Shown here in pieces: positions 1 through 5,142 of a DNA stretch of 5,142 bases; the stretch's first letter is position 1; each line of letters opens with the position of its first letter. Location of the stretch: positions 1 through 5,142 of the forward strand of contig ONXW01000184.1 of NCBI GenBank assembly GCA_900321915.1, written 5' to 3'. The position numbers were made by a program, and so were the translations under genes. The stretch comes from an uncultured Eubacteriales bacterium. GTDB taxonomy: Bacteria > Bacillota > Clostridia > Lachnospirales > Lachnospiraceae. The notes below the pieces were generated by a model, which worked only from the letters and a program-made list of their open reading frames with translations, had not been told where the DNA came from and made no database searches.

Positions 1-1739
1 ACGTACGCCTCGATCTCCATATCGGAAAAGCTCTTCCTTCCCCGGTATACCTCCAGCGCCATGTCCAGCAGGGGCAGGAGCATCAGGGCGCCGGTTCCCT
101 CCCCCAGGTGCATTCCGGCCGTGATAACCGGTACCAGTCCGAGGTCGTGAAGAATCTTCTCCGTCCCGTTTTCCGCGGAACAGTGAGACGCGAGCATGGA
201 AAGACGCGCCTCCGGGCAGATCCGGTATGCTGTAAGAGCAGCCGCGCACGCGATAAACCCGTCAATCAGTACAGGGACACGGCAGGCCGCGGCGCCCAGG
301 TAAAGTCCCGTCAGCGCGGCGATATCCGCGCCGCCCACGGAAGCCAGCACCCGGAGGGCGTCTCCGGGATCGGGATTCCTTCTGCGGATTCCTTCCCGGA
401 TAACCCTGATTTTGTGTTCCAGGCCCTCATCGGAAAGGCCGGCGCCCTTCCCGGTAACCTCCGCGGGGTCTGTTCCCAGGAGGATAGCTGCAACGGCGCT
501 GGCCGTGCAGGTATTGCCGATTCCCATCTCTCCCCCGGCAATGAGCCGGTACCCCTGTCCGGCGAGAACCCGGGAAAGCGCAGCCCCCGTCAGCAGGGCT
601 TTCAGGGTTTCTTCGCGGGACATGGCGTCTTCCTCAAGAAAGTTCTTTGTCCCGCGGAAAAGCTTCCGTACAATCAGGCCCTTCCCTGCTTCTTCCTTAC
701 CGAAGGGGTCTTCCGCAATCCCCACATCCACAGGGAAGAGGTCCGCTCCGGCCCGTTTCGCCATGATGGAGGAGATTCCCGTCCGCTCCGCCATATGGCG
801 GGCGACGACGGCCGTGACCCCCTGTCCTGTCTGGGTGACGTGCTCGGCAACAATCCCGTTGTCCGAGCAGAATACCGCCAGGGCCCGCGGAGATGCACAG
901 ACATCCGGGTCTTTTGTCAGCGCGGCCATCCGCCCGATCATCTCCTGGAATGCGCCCAGGGCTCCCAGGGGCATGGCGCTCTCATCCCATCTCTTTTGGG
1001 CCGCTTTCTCGGCCTCCTCATCCGGCCGCAGGGCCTTAACGCTGCGGATAAGCTCACGGTACTGTTCTTCCAGTTCCTCCGGAACAGCGTCCGTGTAGTC
1101 CGGAAGAAGGCTGTCAATGCGCGCCGTCATTTCCGGCATGCTTTCTTCCTGTTTGTTTTCGCCGCCGAAGCTCACGACCCATACCGGGTTCTGTCCCCGC
1201 ATCATCGTGAAAACGCCTGCCGCTTCGCCGCGGGACACCTGGACGGAAGACACCTCTGCCGGGATCTGCCGCTCCCTGGTGTACCTGAGAAGGGTTTCCA
1301 GCGTCTCCAGGGCGATGACATTTGCCACAATCCTGATGTGCGGCATCAGAGAGAACAGAAGGTCAAGCACCTCTTCTGTCCGACCGGAGGTTCCTCCGAG
1401 AAACGCGTGGGTCGCAAGCCTTTTTCTCTTCCGGATCCGTTCCGCCGCCCAGGCGCCCAGGGTCTCAGGGACTTCTCCCGGAATAATCTCCGCCCGGTCC
1501 AGGGCGCCCGCTTTTTCCAGGTTTTTCCCGGTAAGCTCCACAGCTTCCGGATTCTTTTCAAAAGCGGCAATCCGGAGTCCCGGGTACAGCATGGCGGCTT
1601 CCGCGCTGACGCTCCCCGTCCCGGACCCCACGTCCAGGAGGATGCTGTCATTGTTAAGCTCTAAGCGGCTTACGGAAACCGCTCTCACTTCACTTTTTGT
1701 CATGGGGACTTTTCCCCTGATGAACCACTCATCCCTCAT
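1..1739 (-). CDS. cbiT-cobT: CbiT-CobT fusion: cobalt-precorrin-6B C15-methyltransferase (decarboxylating) + nicotinate-nucleotide:dimethylbenzimidazole phosphoribosyltransferase (3' end off window)
   Basis: A single frame of 579 codons runs from ATG 1739 to the left edge with no TTA, CTA or TCA triplet on the plus strand in register, so no stop. Residues 1-195 are CbiT: FIRGKVPMTKSEVR (6-19), SAM-binding loop DVGSGTGSVSAE (36-47), acidic residue in FEKNPEA (60-66), GGTSG (115-119) and NPVWVVSFGG (184-193). CbiT methylates C15 and removes the C12 acetate carboxyl of (cobalt-)precorrin-6B using SAM. Residues from about 201 onward are CobT: MPLGALG (256-262), SDNGIVAEHVTQTGQ (292-306), GGEMGIGNT (402-410), VGGADIAALTG (468-478), LIDGF (491-495) and MHLGEGTGA (543-551). 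E547 matches the Salmonella catalytic base Glu317. CobT moves phosphoribose from NaMN to the lower-ligand base, giving alpha-ribazole phosphate. Both domains look intact and cytosolic. The frame reads IEAY-V at the edge, so only a short tail should be missing, unless another domain follows. The start overlaps the cbiA stop (ATGA) and gives a normal CbiT N-terminus. Confidence 0.93.
   Translation of the reverse strand, partial: MRDEWFIRGKVPMTKSEVRAVSVSRLELNNDSILLDVGSGTGSVSAEAAMLYPGLRIAAFEKNPEAVELTGKNLEKAGALDRAEIIPGEVPETLGAWAAERIRKRKRLATHAFLGGTSGRTEEVLDLLFSLMPHIRIVANVIALETLETLLRYTRERQIPAEVSSVQVSRGEAAGVFTMMRGQNPVWVVSFGGENKQEESMPEMTARIDSLLPDYTDAVPEELEEQYRELIRSVKALRPDEEAEKAAQKRWDESAMPLGALGAFQEMIGRMAALTKDPDVCASPRALAVFCSDNGIVAEHVTQTGQGVTAVVARHMAERTGISSIMAKRAGADLFPVDVGIAEDPFGKEEAGKGLIVRKLFRGTKNFLEEDAMSREETLKALLTGAALSRVLAGQGYRLIAGGEMGIGNTCTASAVAAILLGTDPAEVTGKGAGLSDEGLEHKIRVIREGIRRRNPDPGDALRVLASVGGADIAALTGLYLGAAACRVPVLIDGFIACAAALTAYRICPEARLSMLASHCSAENGTEKILHDLGLVPVITAGMHLGEGTGALMLLPLLDMALEVYRGRKSFSDMEIEAY
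1137..1150 (-). promoter_or_regulatory. Possible internal translation start for a stand-alone CobT domain
   Basis: At the boundary between the two domains the minus strand reads AGGAAGAAAGCATG: a Shine-Dalgarno-like AGGA (1150-1147) 7 bases before an in-frame ATG (1139, residue 201 of the fusion). Initiation here would produce CobT alone, starting MPEMTARIDSLL, at normal CobT length. The match is short, and A-rich purine runs of this kind also arise from Lys/Glu codons in linkers, so this is only a candidate. Confidence 0.3.
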
Positions 1740-3127
1740 AGGGTGCCGCGCTCCTTTTCTTTTCTCTGCCTGCGGTACTTTCTGCAGTTTTTGGCAAACC
1801 GCCCGGCAAATGCAGGCGCCGACGGATAGTACAGATGCGGGAATCCCGCGTACTGCACGCCGTCTATGTCATGCTCGCAGCGCCAGGACCTGCCGTCAGG
1901 CTTCTCGGCGGTCCAGGCGTCCCCCTGGTCCGTGCTCTCCCAGTAATGGAACTCATGGGAGCGGATTTTCATGCCGTCCGGCAGCGTTACTGTCACATAG
2001 CCGAAATGCCCCAGCTTATCATTTCTCTCCGCCCTTGCGTCAAAATATCCCGCCATGGGATACCACACGCCGTCGCTTCCCCGGACTTCCCTGTTCAGGT
2101 ACTCGAATCCGCCGCACTCCGCCAGCAGCGGCATTTTATCCTCCAGGGCCTTTCTCACGGATTCCAGCATGGTCCGGTTTCCGGAGATGACCGGGCCGTA
2201 GTTTTCCGGATATCCGCCTCCCAGGATAAGTCCGTCCGTATCCGGCGGGAGCTCCCTGTCGCGCATCGGGCTGAAGGGTACAATCTCCGCCCCCATACGT
2301 TCCAGGAGCCGCATGTTTTCCTGGTAATAGAAACAGAAGGCTTCGTCCTTCGCGAGCGCCACGCGGAACGGCTCTCCGCTGTATTTCAGAGCCTCTCTCA
2401 CCGCGGCTGTCTCCCGCGCATCCGGCAGCTCCTCCGCGGATTCCGCGATCTCCAGAAGTTTATCCACGTCGATGGTCTCTTCCATCCGGTCCGCAAGCTT
2501 CCCTATGCGGTCCGTAATATCCTCCATCTCGTGGGGCAGGTACAGCCCCAGATGGCGGTTCTTAATCTCAAAATCCTTATCCATGGGCACGTATCCCAGA
2601 ACCGGGATACCGCACTCTCTCTCAATGACGCCGCGGATCATGGCCGCCACCTCCTTCCGGCAGCGGTTCAGGATAACGCCCGCGATGCGGGAATCCTTCC
2701 GGAATTCCATAAACCCGCGAACCATGGCCGCCGCGGAAAGGGATGTCCCCCTCGCGTTCAGGATGAGGATGACCGGCGTCTTTGTGATCCGGGCGATATC
2801 ATAGCTGCTGGCCTGCACCGTGGTTCCGGAAACGCCGTCATAGTAACCCATGACGCCTTCCAGCACGGCGCTCCCCGCGCCTTCCCTGCCGCAGGTATCA
2901 CAGAACAGCTGCAGGACCTCCTCCTCCGGCAGGAAAAAGCTGTCCAGGTTTGCTCCGGGGAAACCGCAAACCACCCGGTGGAACATGGGATCGATATAGT
3001 CCGGGCCGCACTTGAAGGCGCAGGGCTTCTGCCCCCGTCTTTTCAGGAGTTCCAGGATGCCGCAGGTGAGGAGTGTTTTTCCGCTGCCGCTCACCGGCGC
3101 CGCCGTCATGATTCGTTTTATCTTCAT
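1736..3127 (-). CDS. cbiA: Cobyrinate a,c-diamide synthase (glutamine-hydrolysing), CbiA family
   Basis: A complete 463-residue protein of normal family length. It uses ATP and glutamine to amidate the a and c side chains of (cobalt) cobyrinate. The N-terminal half is the dethiobiotin-synthetase-like ATPase domain: P-loop APVSGSGKT (10-18), then KCGPDYIDPMFHR (39-51), LEGVMGYYDG (89-98) and RCRKE (155-159). The C-terminal half, from about 253, is a class I-type (triad) glutaminase domain: LILGGGYPE (300-308), the nucleophile Cys338 in LLAECGGFEYL (334-344), SHEFHYWE (390-397) and the probable catalytic His431 in GFPHLYY (428-434). The tail (443-461) is rich in Lys and Arg. The start is set by a GGAG 8 bases upstream and by the overlap of its ATG with the TGA of the preceding cobK-cbiE gene. 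Its own TGA overlaps the ATG of cbiT-cobT, which implies translational coupling on both sides. The later amidase of the pathway, CobQ/CbiP, is excluded by the cobyrinate-type N-terminus starting directly at the P-loop and by the length (about 460 residues). Confidence 0.97.
   Translation of the reverse strand: MKIKRIMTAAPVSGSGKTLLTCGILELLKRRGQKPCAFKCGPDYIDPMFHRVVCGFPGANLDSFFLPEEEVLQLFCDTCGREGAGSAVLEGVMGYYDGVSGTTVQASSYDIARITKTPVILILNARGTSLSAAAMVRGFMEFRKDSRIAGVILNRCRKEVAAMIRGVIERECGIPVLGYVPMDKDFEIKNRHLGLYLPHEMEDITDRIGKLADRMEETIDVDKLLEIAESAEELPDARETAAVREALKYSGEPFRVALAKDEAFCFYYQENMRLLERMGAEIVPFSPMRDRELPPDTDGLILGGGYPENYGPVISGNRTMLESVRKALEDKMPLLAECGGFEYLNREVRGSDGVWYPMAGYFDARAERNDKLGHFGYVTVTLPDGMKIRSHEFHYWESTDQGDAWTAEKPDGRSWRCEHDIDGVQYAGFPHLYYPSAPAFAGRFAKNCRKYRRQRKEKERGTL
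1751..1756 (-). promoter_or_regulatory. Ribosome binding site of cbiT-cobT, inside the end of cbiA
   Basis: AAGGAG on the minus strand lies 11 bases before ATG 1739, slightly longer than ideal spacing. The start is nevertheless supported by the ATGA overlap with the cbiA stop (1739-1736). It also yields the usual CbiT N-terminus, with the conserved FIRGKVPMTK segment beginning at residue 6. Confidence 0.65.
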
Positions 3128-4545
3128 ACCTTTTTCTCCACACAGATGACACTCAGGGTGTCAAATTTGCCTTCCGCCAGTTCCTTGGCCGTACCGTGCC
3201 GGATTACCTCCTCCGGGTAGGAAAGCCGTTCGCCGGTATGCACCCGCCAGGAACCATATCCCAGCCGGACCAGCTCCCTGCAGATCTCTCCCGGGCCGAT
3301 GCTCCGGCCGGTCAGGATGGTAATGCAGGACTTTTCGCCCATCGCCTCCAGCTGTTCCTCCAGGCGGAACACGCCTTCGTGGGCGGAGGCAAATGCGGAC
3401 GTTCCGGGCGCGATGCCAATCTTTTCAAGGAAATACGCTGCGCTGGACTCTCCCCGCAGGATGACATAATCCAGGTTTTCCTCCCGGAGGGCTTCCGCCA
3501 TCTTCTCCGCGCCGCTGTAAAATGCGGTATCCCCGGAATACAGCAGGACAGTCTTTTTATGCGGCCCGGCTTCCTTTATCTTTTCAATCGCCGGGGCCGG
3601 ACGGTATTCCCGCAGGATTTCGGGCGCCTGCCTTGCCGGTTGGCCTTCCTGTTCCCGCACAAGCTTCAGGGCGGCATCTGTCATCCGGCCCGCGCCGATA
3701 AGGATATCCGCACGGAGAATGGCTTCCCTGACTTCTTCCGACATCCGCTCCGTCGCGCCGGGGCCTATGCCGGCCAGGACAACCGGGAAGCTTTCCGTCC
3801 GCCTCTTCAGCAGTTCTTTTATCTCTTCCATGGTGTTTCCGGTCTCCCGGGGCCGCCGTATCACCACAAGGACAGCTCCCGTATCCGCGGCGGCGGCTTC
3901 TTTTTCCGGGAATCCGCCCGCCGTCCCCGAGTCTTTGGTGACGAGGAAGGAGGCCCCTGTTTCCTTTATGAGCGCCGCATTCATTTCCCTGGAAAACGGC
4001 CCCTGCATCGCGATGATATGCCTGCCCGAAAAGCCCAGATCCTCACAGGCCCGGACAGCCTCCGAGGAGGGAAGCACGCGCGCAAATACACGCTCCTTCC
4101 AGCCGGGAATACACTGAAATGTCTTTAGGGTATGGCTTCCCGTCGTCAGCAGGATATTTCCCTCCTGCCCGGAGAGGAAGACCGCGGCTTCCTCCGCGCT
4201 GTCCGCGTATTTTGTCCCGGCTCCCGCATCCGGCGTATTCTCCCGGACACAGCGGATATATTCTGTCCGCATATTCCGGCAGGCTTCCCGGATGTTTTCG
4301 TGCACCGCCGGCGCGAAGGGATGGGCCGCGTCCACCACGAGAGAAATCTCCTCTTTCTCCAGGAATTCCTCCATCTCTTCCCTGTCCATCGCCCGGGCTT
4401 CGCAGCGGACGTATTTCCCGCCGGCCAGGAGCTTTTCCCCATATGCGGAAACCACGCTGACAAGCGCAGGTATACCGTTCTTTTCGCAGAATTCCGCTAA
4501 CTGGCGTCCCTCCGTGGTGCCGCCGATTATCCAAAGCCGGTCCAT
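3124..4545 (-). CDS. cobK-cbiE: CobK-CbiE fusion: precorrin-6A reductase + cobalt-precorrin-7 C5-methyltransferase
   Basis: A 473-residue bifunctional enzyme. Residues 1-248 are precorrin-6A reductase (CobK/CbiJ), which reduces the macrocycle of (cobalt-)precorrin-6A with a nicotinamide cofactor. Visible signatures are the dinucleotide loop IIGGTTEGRQLA (6-17), VDAAHPFA (71-78), YIRCVRE (96-102), LLTTGSHTL (132-140), IIAMQGPFSREMNAAL (177-192), VTKDSGTAGGFPEK (202-215) and VIRRP (228-232). Residues 252-473 are CbiE, a SAM-dependent tetrapyrrole methylase: VVLAGIGPG (255-263), IGAGRM (283-288), LYSGDTAFYSG (335-345), RGESSAAYFLEKIG (364-377), SAHEG (387-391) and a final EVIRHGTAKELAEGKFDTLSV (446-466, both ends included). 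The domains meet near base 3792 without an obvious linker. Two in-frame ATGs compete as starts. ATG 4545 lies 9 bases from AGGAGG and begins directly at the first beta strand. ATG 4551 lies only 3 bases from it and would add Met-Arg. The frame is open up to 4668, but that extension overlaps cobJ and is Arg/Ser/Gly-rich, unlike CobK. Names from the anaerobic pathway would be cbiJ and cbiE. Confidence 0.95.
   Translation of the reverse strand: MDRLWIIGGTTEGRQLAEFCEKNGIPALVSVVSAYGEKLLAGGKYVRCEARAMDREEMEEFLEKEEISLVVDAAHPFAPAVHENIREACRNMRTEYIRCVRENTPDAGAGTKYADSAEEAAVFLSGQEGNILLTTGSHTLKTFQCIPGWKERVFARVLPSSEAVRACEDLGFSGRHIIAMQGPFSREMNAALIKETGASFLVTKDSGTAGGFPEKEAAAADTGAVLVVIRRPRETGNTMEEIKELLKRRTESFPVVLAGIGPGATERMSEEVREAILRADILIGAGRMTDAALKLVREQEGQPARQAPEILREYRPAPAIEKIKEAGPHKKTVLLYSGDTAFYSGAEKMAEALREENLDYVILRGESSAAYFLEKIGIAPGTSAFASAHEGVFRLEEQLEAMGEKSCITILTGRSIGPGEICRELVRLGYGSWRVHTGERLSYPEEVIRHGTAKELAEGKFDTLSVICVEKKV
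3136..3139 (-). promoter_or_regulatory. Ribosome binding site of cbiA, inside the end of cobK-cbiE
   Basis: The minus strand reads GGAGAAAAAGGTATG. GGAG lies 8 bases before ATG 3127, within the last codons of the CbiE domain. The ATG shares bases with the TGA of cobK-cbiE (ATGA, 3127-3124), so ribosomes finishing the upstream gene could restart directly. Confidence 0.75.
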
Positions 4546-4554
4546 GCGCATTTT

Positions 4555-4560
4555 CCTCCT
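4555..4560 (-). promoter_or_regulatory. Ribosome binding site of cobK-cbiE
   Basis: The minus strand reads AGGAGGAAAATGCGCATG. The perfect AGGAGG is 3 bases from the first ATG (4551) and 9 from the second (4545), so spacing favours the second ATG as the true start. The site falls in the only intergenic gap of the window, after the cobJ stop at 4574-4576. Confidence 0.85.
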
Positions 4561-4573
4561 GCCTGATATGCCC

Positions 4574-5142
4574 TCAGGGCTTCCGGTAGCCCCTCGGCGT
4601 AACCATCTTCCCGCCGATCTCTTCCGTACTGGGGCTCCCGATGAAGACAGTCGCGAACATCCCGGCATTCTCCCGGGCCAGCTGCTTAAGAGTCATGACA
4701 CGGCAGCTTTCCCCGGCCCGCCCGATGTTTTCCGCGATGCCGCACACCGTTTCCGCGGGAAGGACCCGCAGCAGTATCCCGCAGGCCTTTGCCAGGTATC
4801 CTGCCCTGGTCCGGCTCTCCGGATTATAGATACAGATGGCCATCCCCGCTTCCGCACACAAAAGAAGCCTCTTTTCTATCTGTTCCCAGGGGGTCAGGGC
4901 GTCGCTCAGGCTGATAACGGCAAAGTCGTGCCCGATGGGCGCGCCCAGCAGGGCCGCGCCGGAAAGAGCCGCTGTGACGCCGGGGACAATCTCCACCCGG
5001 ACTTCCGGATACATCTCCTCCCGGATCTGCAGCACCAGTCCCGCCATGCCGTAGACGCCGGCATCGCCGCTGCAGATCATGGCTGTCACTCTCCCTTCCG
5101 CCGCCTTCATGAGCGCCAGCTCGCAGCGTTCCCGCTCCCTGC
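4574..5142 (-). CDS. cobJ: Precorrin-3B C17-methyltransferase (CobJ/CbiH), 5' end off window
   Basis: 188 codons plus the TGA stop are visible. The frame stays open through the right edge, reading ERCELALMKAAEG, so the ATG at 5110 is internal and not the start. CobJ/CbiH proteins are about 240 residues long, so about 50-60 N-terminal residues are missing, including the first glycine-rich GxGPG strand. Family marks are SGDAGVYGMAGL (14-25 counted from Met 5110), VEIVPGVTAALSGAALLGAP (39-58), HDFAVISLSDALTPWE (60-75), IYNPESRTR (93-101) and the C-terminal MVTPRGYRKP. The enzyme uses SAM to methylate C17 of (cobalt-)precorrin-3B and drives the ring contraction that yields the corrin skeleton. 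It is cytosolic and related in fold to CbiE in the next gene. Whether it acts on the cobalt form (CbiH) or the metal-free form (CobJ) cannot be told from this fragment. The neighbouring genes and likely anaerobic host favour CbiH. The stop lies 28 bases before the cobK-cbiE start, consistent with co-transcription. Confidence 0.95.
   Translation of the reverse strand, partial: RERERCELALMKAAEGRVTAMICSGDAGVYGMAGLVLQIREEMYPEVRVEIVPGVTAALSGAALLGAPIGHDFAVISLSDALTPWEQIEKRLLLCAEAGMAICIYNPESRTRAGYLAKACGILLRVLPAETVCGIAENIGRAGESCRVMTLKQLARENAGMFATVFIGSPSTEEIGGKMVTPRGYRKP

Noticed and set aside
171..180. Perfect 10-base palindrome TTCCGCGGAA
   Set aside because: It lies inside the CobT coding region. 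A short GC-rich palindrome is expected by chance and there is no partner site or spacing pattern.
952..972. Repeated CCCAGG/CCAGGG runs, also near 1446-1470
   Set aside because: They arise from recurring Leu-Gly-Ala codons (CTG GGA/GGC GCC) in the coding strand, not from a repeat array.
108..1664. A 518-codon open frame on the plus strand opposite cbiT-cobT
   Set aside because: It is in exact codon register with the fused gene, so its lack of stops only reflects that the real gene uses no TTA, CTA or TCA codons there. It ends at TAA 1662-1664, the complement of the single TTA (Leu26). Its protein is Arg/Pro/His-rich with no recognisable domain.
1117..2190. A 357-codon plus-strand frame crossing from cbiT into cbiA
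   Set aside because: It spans two real genes on the other strand, is low in complexity (Ser, Arg, Pro) and has no convincing ribosome binding site or domain.
1835..3220. A 461-codon open frame on the plus strand opposite cbiA
   Set aside because: It is also in register with the minus-strand gene and explained by GC-rich codon use. There is no family motif, while the opposite strand encodes an unmistakable CbiA.
4546..4573. Cobalamin riboswitch, promoter or terminator in the gap between cobJ and cobK-cbiE
   Set aside because: The gap is only 28 bases and is filled by the ribosome binding site. It has no room for a B12 box or a terminator hairpin. A riboswitch, if present, should lie upstream of the operon, beyond 5142.
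4546..4668. N-terminal extension of cobK-cbiE to ATG 4668
   Set aside because: It would overlap the end of cobJ by about 95 bases, and its residues look like out-of-frame cobJ. The AGGAGG at 4555-4560 points to ATG 4545 (or 4551), where the conserved reductase sequence begins.
4574..5110. ATG 5110 as the true start of the methyltransferase
   Set aside because: The frame continues upstream with ERCELAL, typical CobJ sequence, and the N-terminal glycine-rich strand would be missing. The gene is cut by the window edge.

Overview
The window is a slice through a cobalamin (vitamin B12 / cobamide) biosynthesis operon. Every gene lies on the minus strand, so transcription runs from right (5142) to left (1). 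Base composition is in the high-50s % GC in the lines I counted. The AGGAGG-type ribosome binding sites, compact ATGA-overlapping genes and protein sequence style suggest a GC-rich member of the Clostridia (Bacillota), plausibly a gut Lachnospiraceae relative. This is a judgement from memory of family sequences, not a database result.

Layout in order of transcription: (1) 5142-4574, the C-terminal three quarters of a precorrin-3B C17-methyltransferase (CobJ/CbiH), whose start lies off the right edge. (2) 4545-3124, a two-domain protein with precorrin-6A reductase (CobK/CbiJ) at the N-terminus and the C5-methyltransferase CbiE at the C-terminus. (3) 3127-1736, cobyrinate a,c-diamide synthase (CbiA), complete. 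(4) 1739 to the left edge, one uninterrupted 579-codon frame joining a complete CbiT (C15-methyltransferase/decarboxylase) to an almost complete CobT (NaMN:dimethylbenzimidazole phosphoribosyltransferase), whose last few residues are off the left edge. I read this frame triplet by triplet on the strand and found no stop codon. It is easily overlooked because it has no stop inside the window.

Genes 2/3 and 3/4 overlap by ATGA, and only 28 bases separate genes 1 and 2. There is essentially no non-coding DNA, so no promoter, riboswitch or terminator is expected here and none was seen. Together the genes cover ring contraction (CobJ/CbiH), reduction of precorrin-6A (CobK/CbiJ), C15 methylation with decarboxylation (CbiT), C5 methylation (CbiE), a,c-amidation (CbiA) and activation of the lower ligand base (CobT). 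The gene set fits the anaerobic, early-cobalt route, although nothing inside the window proves that cobalt is inserted early.

The most notable feature is the domain pairing. CbiE and CbiT are classically each other's fusion partners (CobL/CbiET). Here they are split: CbiE is attached to the precorrin-6A reductase and CbiT to CobT, an enzyme from a different branch of the pathway.
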